Shown: positions 16,673-21,348 of the stretch, in pieces
How the letters are laid out: every line of letters starts with the position of its first letter
Numbering within the stretch: the stretch's first letter is position 1
NCBI GenBank assembly: GCA_021772875.1
Contig: JAJFLD010000026.1
Location: 1-22,064, forward strand
Length of the DNA: 22,064 bases
Origin: Ghiorsea sp.
Lineage (GTDB): Bacteria; Pseudomonadota; Zetaproteobacteria; Mariprofundales; Mariprofundaceae
Direction: 5' to 3'
Notes under the pieces: model-generated
Told to the model about the DNA's origin: nothing
The model's input: the letters and a program-made list of their open reading frames with translations, nothing else
Databases searched by the model: none
Made by a program: the position numbers and the translations under genes

Positions 16673-16927
16673 GTGGCATTATTAATCACCGATGATTGCA
16701 TCAACTGTGCCGTATGCGAGCCAGAGTGCCCCAATGATGCCATTTATGAAGGCACTGATATTTTTGAAATCAACCCCGACCTTTGCACCGAATGTATTGG
16801 TCACTTTGACAAACCCCAATGTGTAGCCATTTGCCCCGTTGATTGTATCCCTAAAGATCCAAATCATATTGAAGATGAAGCCGCATTAAAAATAAAATAC
16901 GAGCAACTGACAGGTCGCCCTGCATGA
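16673..16927 (+). CDS. YfhL-type 2[4Fe-4S] ferredoxin
   Basis: An 84-residue dicluster ferredoxin close in pattern to E. coli YfhL. Cluster-binding cysteines: C9, C12, C15, C19 (CINCAVCEPECP) and C38, C41, C50, C54 (CTECIGHFDKPQCVAICPVD), with the longer C41-x8-C50 gap typical of the YfhL/Alvin group, plus an additional C58. It carries single electrons at low potential in the cytoplasm; the partners are unknown. The start is GTG 16673 because GGAGAG lies 7 bases upstream and the protein then begins MALLITDDC as in the family; an upstream in-frame GTG at 16640 would add 11 unrelated residues. Its TGA overlaps the ATG of gmk (ATGA at 16924-16927). Confidence 0.93.
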   Translation: MALLITDDCINCAVCEPECPNDAIYEGTDIFEINPDLCTECIGHFDKPQCVAICPVDCIPKDPNHIEDEAALKIKYEQLTGRPA

Positions 16928-17487
16928 CAACCAACCATACCCATGGCAATTTATTCATCATTTCTGGGCCTTCTGGTGCAGGGAAATCAAGCCTATGTGC
17001 AGCATTGCTCCAAGCATGCCCAAACTTAAACCTGTCCATATCATGTACCACACGCACACCGCGCTTAGGCGAAAGCCATGGTCGTGAATACTATTTTCTA
17101 AGCATCCCTGAATTTGAAGCACAAAAAGAAGCAGGGGCATTTCTTGAATCTGCATCTGTTCATGGCAATTATTATGGCACCCGCCAAGCCGATGTTGAAA
17201 ACCTACTCCAACAAGGCAGCGATGTTTTACTTGAAATTGATTGGCAAGGTGCGGCACAAGTTGCTGAAAAAATGAACAGCGCCTTTCGAATTTTCATCTT
17301 ACCCCCCTCCATTGAGTCTTTGAGGAAACGCCTCACCGAACGGGGCCAAGATGATGAAATCATCATCAACCAACGTGTTGCTGCTGCACAAGCTGAAATG
17401 GATCATGCGGATGAAGCACAATATCAAATCATCAATGATAATTTTGATGTCGCACTTGCATCATTGATTAACTTGGTGAAGTCTTAA
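16924..17487 (+). CDS. gmk: Guanylate kinase
   Basis: Gmk phosphorylates GMP to GDP with ATP, and is needed for nucleotide supply and recycling of cyclic-di-GMP products. The P-loop is GPSGAGKSS (residues 15-23). The GMP-binding region follows: ISCTTRTPRLGESHGREYYF, then GAFLESASVHGNYYGT, then the Walker B-like DVLLEIDWQGAAQV. The lid is RKRLTERGQDDEIIINQRVA and the end is YQIINDNFDVALASLINLV. At 187 residues it is somewhat shorter than the E. coli enzyme because the basic C-terminal tail is absent; no catalytic part is missing. It overlaps the ferredoxin gene by 4 bases. It is not followed by rpoZ, its frequent neighbour, but by the convergent gspH with overlapping stop codons. Confidence 0.96.
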   Translation: MTTNHTHGNLFIISGPSGAGKSSLCAALLQACPNLNLSISCTTRTPRLGESHGREYYFLSIPEFEAQKEAGAFLESASVHGNYYGTRQADVENLLQQGSDVLLEIDWQGAAQVAEKMNSAFRIFILPPSIESLRKRLTERGQDDEIIINQRVAAAQAEMDHADEAQYQIINDNFDVALASLINLVKS

Positions 17488-18059
17488 AGCTCTTCTGCTT
17501 TTTTCAGCCTAATGCCTGCCGGGCCAGGCCGAATCAATACAACTGAAGTTTCAGTTTGCGTTTCATCTGTAAGTGTCACATTGCTTTGTGAAGTTGTGCC
17601 ATCGGGTAAAAGCAGTGCCATACCGATCACTGCCGCTTGTTCATCACGCACATCCACCTTCTTATCGCTGTTTTGTTTCATCAGCGCTTCAAAAGAAAAA
17701 CTGCCCGCTTGTTCTACATTTGATATCACCACGCCATCAGGCAGTTGGTAAGGCTCCAATGGCGGTTCTGAAAAAGGCTGCCAAGAAGTACCCTTTTTAG
17801 TTTCTACCCATGATTCAAAGCGCCAGCCATCTTGGCTCGCTAACCAACGCAGAGGCATACCTGATAATTGTGCCTCTTCCAAAGCAAAAGACATCACCAA
17901 ACGCAACCGTTTTGCTTCATCACCTACAGAGCCTTGAGAAACAGAGGATAGTGATGGCACAACCATTGCCGATGTCACAGCAATCATGACAATCACCAAC
18001 AGTATCTCAAGTAAGGTAAACCCTGTTTGGGTCTTCTTGCTTCGTCGTGTTTTTATAAT
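17484..18059 (-). CDS. gspH: Type II secretion minor pseudopilin GspH (probable non-ATG start)
   Basis: A GspH-like minor pseudopilin, part of the tip of the type II secretion pseudopilus in the inner membrane and periplasm. In frame upstream of the first ATG (17987) the sequence encodes a complete class III prepilin leader, KTRRSKKTQTG|FTLLEILLVIVMIAVTSAMV, with the cleavage Gly and the Glu+5. No ATG, GTG or TTG precedes it: the codons after the gspG stop are ATT ATA AAA. The most likely start is ATT at 18059, with GGGA 7 bases upstream, giving 191 residues, a normal GspH length. A TTG at 17999 would lose the leader. The C-terminal part (ALLLPDGTTSQSNVTLTD, SVVLIRPGPAGIRL) fits the GspH beta domain. 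Its stop overlaps that of gmk. Confidence 0.82.
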   Translation of the reverse strand: MIKTRRSKKTQTGFTLLEILLVIVMIAVTSAMVVPSLSSVSQGSVGDEAKRLRLVMSFALEEAQLSGMPLRWLASQDGWRFESWVETKKGTSWQPFSEPPLEPYQLPDGVVISNVEQAGSFSFEALMKQNSDKKVDVRDEQAAVIGMALLLPDGTTSQSNVTLTDETQTETSVVLIRPGPAGIRLKKAEEL

Positions 18060-18485
18060 TTATTCGTCCCAATTACCAAGGTCAGTATCAAACCCTGAAC
18101 CTCCAGCCTTAGCATCAGCACCGTAAGATAAAATATCAAAATCACCATGCACACCAGGCGACAAATAAATAAAAGCATTACCCCAAGCATCTTTAGGTAA
18201 ACTATCGAGATAATGTTTACCGCCCTTACCTGGCGTCACCAAAGCTTGGATACCCTCAGCCGAACTTGGATAATGGCCACTTTGCAAGCGGTACAACTTC
18301 AAGGCTTGACCAATGGTTTGCATCTGCGCTTTGGTTGAGTCTACCTTGGCTTCATCAGCACGTTCAATAAAACGTGGTGCAACCATAGCTGCAAGCACAC
18401 CAATGATAACAAGCACCACCATGATTTCTAATAACGTGAAGCCCTGTTCATGACTGCGGCACAGAGCCCTTTGAGTACGGCACAT
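18060..18485 (-). CDS. gspG: Type II secretion system major pseudopilin GspG
   Basis: GspG forms the shaft of the type II secretion pseudopilus. The ATG at 18485 has AGAGG 8 bases upstream and yields a 15-residue basic leader, MCRTQRALCRSHEQG, before the cleavage site G|FTLLEIMVVLVIIGVLAAMV with Glu at mature position 5; longer in-frame starts (18509, 18557) are unlikely. The family block DEAKVDSTKAQMQTIGQALK, LYRLQSGHYPSSAEGIQALV and PKDAWGNAFIYLSPG is complete. The C-terminus SYGADAKAGGSGFDTDLGNW carries the calcium-binding Asp cluster needed for stability. Mature length is about 126 residues. It lies 50 bases after the YidD-like gene. Only gspG and gspH are here, and the rest of the system must be encoded elsewhere. 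Confidence 0.95.
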   Translation of the reverse strand: MCRTQRALCRSHEQGFTLLEIMVVLVIIGVLAAMVAPRFIERADEAKVDSTKAQMQTIGQALKLYRLQSGHYPSSAEGIQALVTPGKGGKHYLDSLPKDAWGNAFIYLSPGVHGDFDILSYGADAKAGGSGFDTDLGNWDE

Positions 18486-18535
18486 ATTTTCATCCTCTGC
18501 TTGTGGCATAACATCTTGTTTTAAAATTATTGTTT

Positions 18536-18892
18536 TCAATGTTTTTTCTCCAACCAAAAATCATTTCGTTTTAAAGGATCATACAAACGTTTTTCGCCTT
18601 TCCAATTGATCCAAGGCCCTACATCCAAATCATTGGTCTCATGAATCAACCTATCTATCATCAACCATGATCCGACCAAAGCACCATGCTCAGCGATGGC
18701 TTCTTTGGCATACGCCGAACATACGGGATAGGCAGGGCAAGCACGCCCATCCAAATGACCCAATACATGCTGATAAAAACGAATGCCAAAACCTTGTGGA
18801 CTAGTTGGCGGCAAAGCAAAGCTCTTCCAAAATAGACCTAGGACCAAACTTGCAACCGCCAAGCCCAAATAAATCATCACAAGTTTACGCAT
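18536..18892 (-). CDS. YidD-like membrane protein insertion factor homologue
   Basis: A protein of about 118 residues with the YidD core CPAYPVCSAYAKEAIAEHGA followed by LVGSWLMIDRLIHE, matching the Cys-x5-Cys-Ser-x-Tyr and EAI..HG..xGxxL..xRL pattern of the family. YidD is thought to help insert membrane proteins together with YidC. This copy differs from the classic form: it has an N-terminal membrane helix (KLVMIYLGLAVASLVLGLFW) and a tail of about 40 residues, GPWINWKGEKRLYDPLKRND, and it is next to gspG instead of in the rnpA-yidC cluster. Start is uncertain: ATG 18892 stands immediately after a terminator U-run and ATG 18946 lies upstream of that hairpin; neither has a Shine-Dalgarno. 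Confidence 0.75.
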   Translation of the reverse strand: MRKLVMIYLGLAVASLVLGLFWKSFALPPTSPQGFGIRFYQHVLGHLDGRACPAYPVCSAYAKEAIAEHGALVGSWLMIDRLIHETNDLDVGPWINWKGEKRLYDPLKRNDFWLEKKH

Positions 18893-18923
18893 AAAAAAGG
18901 CAGAGCCAAGCTCCACCCTTTTT
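18893..18923 (-). terminator. Intrinsic terminator after trxA (hairpin works on both strands)
   Basis: On the minus strand AAAAAGG, GAGC, loop TTG, GCTC, CCTTTTTT form a two-part stem (7 bp and 4 bp, small internal loop) ending in six T. It lies about 60 bases after the trxA stop. The U-run touches the ATG at 18892 of the YidD-like gene. Confidence 0.65.
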
Positions 18924-18981
18924 AAGTTGCTCCATGTAAACATCATAAGTTATGCTTGTTTATTACGCGATACCTTGGTCT

Positions 18982-19305
18982 TTAGGCCAAGTGCTCATTG
19001 ATAAAATCAACCAACTTACCCTTATTTACAGCACCCACTTTTGTACCTTGAACATTGCCATCTTTAAAAATAGTCAACGTTGGAATGCCGCGCACACCAT
19101 ATTTACCTGGTGTATTTGGGTTTTCATCAATATCAATTTTTGCGATGGTGATTTTATCGCCCATTTCTTCGGCTACTTCTTTTAATAGCGGCGCGATTTG
19201 TTTACAAGGACCACACCAAGGTGCCCAAAAATCTACAAGCACTGCACCCGATGCCTTTAATACATCATTCTCAAAACTATCATCGGTTACATTTATAATT
19301 GCCAT
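18982..19305 (-). CDS. trxA: Thioredoxin 1
   Basis: A 107-residue thioredoxin, the cytoplasmic dithiol-disulfide carrier that reduces ribonucleotide reductase, methionine sulfoxide reductase and PAPS reductase. The active site is FWAPWCGPCK (C31 and C34), with the buried Asp26 in LVDFWA, the cis-Pro75 in GIPTLTIFK, and the Gly-Ala pair near residue 91. The ATG at 19305 is chosen because AGGAG lies 7 bases upstream; six more in-frame codons to 19323 would contain that site. It has its own promoter (19344-19372) and a likely terminator downstream, so it is probably a single-gene unit. It diverges from the flagellin gene. Confidence 0.97.
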   Translation of the reverse strand: MAIINVTDDSFENDVLKASGAVLVDFWAPWCGPCKQIAPLLKEVAEEMGDKITIAKIDIDENPNTPGKYGVRGIPTLTIFKDGNVQGTKVGAVNKGKLVDFINEHLA

Positions 19306-19343
19306 CACTACTCTCCTGTTCATCTCATCAAAAGTCGATGGCT

Positions 19344-19372
19344 AACATATCCAGCGTGCCATTCATCGTCAA
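19344..19372 (-). promoter_or_regulatory. Sigma-70 promoter of trxA
   Basis: On the minus strand TTGACG (19372-19367), a 17-base spacer and TATGTT (19349-19344). RNA would start near 19337, giving a leader of about 32 bases to the trxA ATG at 19305 with AGGAG in place. Confidence 0.7.
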
Positions 19373-19567
19373 TTTTATATTTATCGCTTTAGTTTTTCAC
19401 ACCAGCTGCCGATGATAACTAAACCTATTTAAAAATAAGATTAAATACCCAAGTCCACAAGGTGGTTTCCATGAAGCACCTTGTGCTATAACCAGCTTAA
19501 TCACATAAGCAACCCGAACACGGCCAGACAAAATATACTTGTTTTCTAGTGTTAAAAAATATTTTTC
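19373..19567. other. Intergenic stretch upstream of the flagellin promoter
   Basis: Between the trxA promoter and the sigma-28 promoter of fliC lie about 195 bases without a credible gene. They include a perfect 9-bp inverted repeat (19456-19485, separate entry) and a weaker sigma-28-like sequence at 19388-19415. With the fliC leader, the gene-free gap from 19306 to 19702 is 397 bases, the longest in the window. Confidence 0.5.
19456..19485. repeat. Perfect inverted repeat upstream of fliC promoter
   Basis: CACAAGGTG at 19456-19464 and CACCTTGTG at 19477-19485 are exact reverse complements with 12 bases between. No T-run follows on either side, so it does not look like a terminator. It lies about 80 bases before the sigma-28 -35 element and could be a binding site for a dimeric regulator. 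Confidence 0.5.
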
Positions 19568-19594
19568 TAAAGTCGCCCTAACTACCACCGATAG
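19568..19594 (+). promoter_or_regulatory. fliC: Sigma-28 (FliA) promoter of fliC
   Basis: TAAAGTCG at 19568-19575, exactly 11 bases, then ACCGATAG at 19587-19594. The enterobacterial consensus is TAAAGTTT-N11-GCCGATAA, so 12 of 16 positions agree with exact spacing. RNA would start near 19600-19602, giving a fliC leader of about 100 bases. This is the expected late flagellar control of flagellin. Confidence 0.78.
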
Positions 19595-19603
19595 ATTTAC
19601 CCA

Positions 19604-19702
19604 AGAGGAAGCATGGAAGCTTCTTTTCAAACTCGCAGGAAGCGACCGTAAAAAGGCATGATGTCACTTACGTAATCAAATAAATATCTACGGAGAGAAC
19701 CA
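19604..19702 (+). promoter_or_regulatory. fliC 5' leader with GGA-loop hairpins (candidate CsrA target)
   Basis: Hairpin 1 (19604-19627): GAAGC and GCTTC extended by A-U and G-U pairs, loop ATGGAA. Hairpin 2 (19633-19645): TCGC and GCGA, loop AGGAA. A third GGA is in the Shine-Dalgarno GGAGAG at 19692-19697, 5 bases before the ATG. GGA in hairpin loops plus one at the ribosome binding site is the known pattern of CsrA (RsmA) targets. A five-codon frame (19658-19675) lies between. Confidence 0.45.
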
Positions 19703-20896
19703 ATGGCACTATCAGTCCAAACAAATAACGCGGCAATGACCGCTCTAAAACACTTGAATTCAAACAGCATGGCGATGGACAAATCGCTAGAACGTTTATC
19801 TTCAGGTTTTCGTGTAAACAATGCAGCCGATGATGCTTCTGGTTATGCAGTATCTGCAAAATTAGATTCACAAGCCCAACGTCTAAAAGCTGCATCACAA
19901 AACGCAACACAAGCCCAAGCCATGACAAAAATGGCTGATGCCGGTGTGAATGAAATCCAAAACATGGTTGTACGTATTCAAACACTTGCAACCCAAGCTT
20001 CTTCTGCCAACAACGCAGGTGAACTTGGTAAACTTGATGCAGAGCGCATTAAACTTGAATCAGCCATTGATAAAATTGCCGGTAGCAGTAACTACAATGG
20101 CGTGAACTTGCTTAATGGTCTTGATGCTGCTTCAGCTGCTACTACAGCCGCTGTTGGTACATTAGTCCATGCCGCAGGAACCAACACGGGTGTAACTGGC
20201 ATGAATATCGTGAGCAATGTTAACGGTGTTAATGATGTATACACTATTGATATGGCTGCTGATGGTTTGACTGCTACAGTTAAAGACGCTGCTGGCGCAA
20301 CACAAGGCAGTAAGCTTCTCACAACTGGTACTGCTGGTACAGTTGCAGCCAATCAAATCACACTAACCAATGGTACTGTGGTTGGTATCACGATTGGCAC
20401 AACTGACACAACCAACACGGGTGCAGGAACTGGTGGTACAGGAACTGTAACTGGCGGTGCTGTAACAGCTGCTGCTGGTGCTGGTGCTTATGCTGCTGCA
20501 TTATCATTCCAAGTTGGCGCAGATAACAATGCCAGCAACCAAGTATCTTTGGATTTGACCAATTCATATACCACAACTGCTTTGGGTTTAGGCACTGGTG
20601 ATTTAACAACACAAGCCAATGCTCAAGCTTATATGGATACTGCAAAGGCAGCTTTGAATACGTTGGTTACTCAACGTGCCGATCTTGGTGCAACACAAAA
20701 CCAAGTAGCTTTCGTTCAATCCAACTTGGCGACAAGTATTGAACAAACAACAGCCTCTGTATCGTCAATTCGAGATGCGGATATGGCTGCAGAAATGGCT
20801 GACTTCACCAAGAATCAAATCTTGACACAAGCCAGTACTTCTATGTTAGCACAAGCTAATCAAGCAGCACAAAACGTAATGACATTGTTCAGATAA
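19703..20896 (+). CDS. fliC: Flagellin
   Basis: Flagellin, the filament subunit exported by the flagellar type III system. Residues 1-140 form the conserved D0/D1 part: MALSVQTNNAAMTALKHLNS, SLERLSSGFRVNNAADDASG, YAVSAKLDSQAQRLKAASQN and IDKIAGSSNYNGVNLLNG. Residues of about 310-397 form the C-terminal D1/D0 part: AALNTLVTQRADLGATQNQV, SIEQTTASVSSIRDADMAAE and MLAQANQAAQNVMTLFR. The middle 165 residues are a surface domain of low complexity, very rich in Gly, Ala, Thr and Val, without Cys or Trp. Full length is 397 residues. GGAGAG is 5 bases before the ATG. A sigma-28 promoter and a structured leader precede it. flaG and fliD follow, the usual late filament group. Only one flagellin copy lies in the window. 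Confidence 0.97.
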   Translation: MALSVQTNNAAMTALKHLNSNSMAMDKSLERLSSGFRVNNAADDASGYAVSAKLDSQAQRLKAASQNATQAQAMTKMADAGVNEIQNMVVRIQTLATQASSANNAGELGKLDAERIKLESAIDKIAGSSNYNGVNLLNGLDAASAATTAAVGTLVHAAGTNTGVTGMNIVSNVNGVNDVYTIDMAADGLTATVKDAAGATQGSKLLTTGTAGTVAANQITLTNGTVVGITIGTTDTTNTGAGTGGTGTVTGGAVTAAAGAGAYAAALSFQVGADNNASNQVSLDLTNSYTTTALGLGTGDLTTQANAQAYMDTAKAALNTLVTQRADLGATQNQVAFVQSNLATSIEQTTASVSSIRDADMAAEMADFTKNQILTQASTSMLAQANQAAQNVMTLFR

Positions 20897-20907
20897 GATA
20901 GTCATTC

Positions 20908-20955
20908 GCTACCTCCCTCCTCTTCATCGATTGATTGATGTTGAGGAGGGTAAGC
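20908..20955 (+). promoter_or_regulatory. Intercistronic hairpin between fliC and flaG
   Basis: CCCTCCTC (20915-20922) pairs perfectly with GAGGAGGG (20943-20950); CATC/GATG extends it inside and GCT/AGC outside. There is no T-run, so it is not a classic terminator; it may stabilise the fliC message or limit read-through. TACCTCC (20910-20916) can instead pair with GGAGGTA of the flaG ribosome binding site. Confidence 0.6.
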
Positions 20956-20987
20956 AGCGTACCAAATCACACGAAAGGAGGTAAGTC

Positions 20988-21347
20988 ATGGAAGCCATTA
21001 CATCTACAGTTAAAATTAGCCCTGTGACACCATCCCTCGGTTTGGGTACACAACAGGCTACAACTCCAGTCCAGGTTAAGGTTGATTCAAGCCCCAAACC
21101 TCAACAAGCTGAAAAACCTATTACTGAGAAAGATCTTCAAAAAGCAATCAATGAAATCACCAGCAGCCTCACTGGCTCCAATGAATCCATTGGTTTCAAC
21201 TACGAAGAAAAACTTGGCCAGCTTTATGTTCAAGTTACAGATAATGCAACAGGTGCCGTCATCAGAGAGGTTCCTTCTAAAGACTTCATCAAACATAAAC
21301 TTGCTATGCAAGAGATGATTGGTTTGCTCTTGGATAAACAAATCTAA
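20988..21347 (+). CDS. flaG: FlaG family flagellar protein
   Basis: A 119-residue FlaG protein. Residues 1-45 are a polar, Pro/Gln/Lys-rich tail that is probably disordered. The conserved domain follows: KDLQKAINEITSSLTGSNES, then IGFNYEEKLGQLYVQVTDNA, TGAVIREVPSKDFIKHKLAM and QEMIGLLLDKQI. FlaG affects filament length in several bacteria; the exact mechanism is not settled. The ribosome binding site AAAGGAGGT is a near-perfect complement of the 16S tail, 5 bases before the ATG, stronger than that of fliC. It stands 91 bases after fliC with a hairpin between, and fliD starts 1 base after its stop. The long polar N-terminus is common in this family. Confidence 0.93.
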   Translation: MEAITSTVKISPVTPSLGLGTQQATTPVQVKVDSSPKPQQAEKPITEKDLQKAINEITSSLTGSNESIGFNYEEKLGQLYVQVTDNATGAVIREVPSKDFIKHKLAMQEMIGLLLDKQI

Positions 21348-21348
21348 T

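Noticed and set aside
18964..18995. Small hairpin at the trxA stop (CTTGG/CCAAG)
   Set aside because: Only 5 bp and no T-run; the hairpin at 18893-18923 is the better terminator.
19388..19415. Second sigma-28-like sequence, TTTAGTTT-N12-GCCGATGA
   Set aside because: The spacer is 12 rather than 11 and it is about 290 bases before fliC; the site at 19568-19594 is better placed and better matched.
19464..19478. GG-N10-GC spacing overlapping the inverted repeat, as a sigma-54 site for fliC
   Set aside because: Only the GG and GC match; the flanking TGGCAC and TTGC bases are absent and a good sigma-28 promoter is present.
19397..19630. Minus-strand open frame of 77 codons between trxA and fliC
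   Set aside because: It lies over the sigma-28 promoter and leader, lacks a credible start signal, and its protein shows no recognisable pattern.
20388..20645. Minus-strand frame inside flagellin rich in Gln, His and Leu
   Set aside because: It is the complement of the repetitive Gly/Ala/Thr coding stretch; flagellin is certain on the plus strand.
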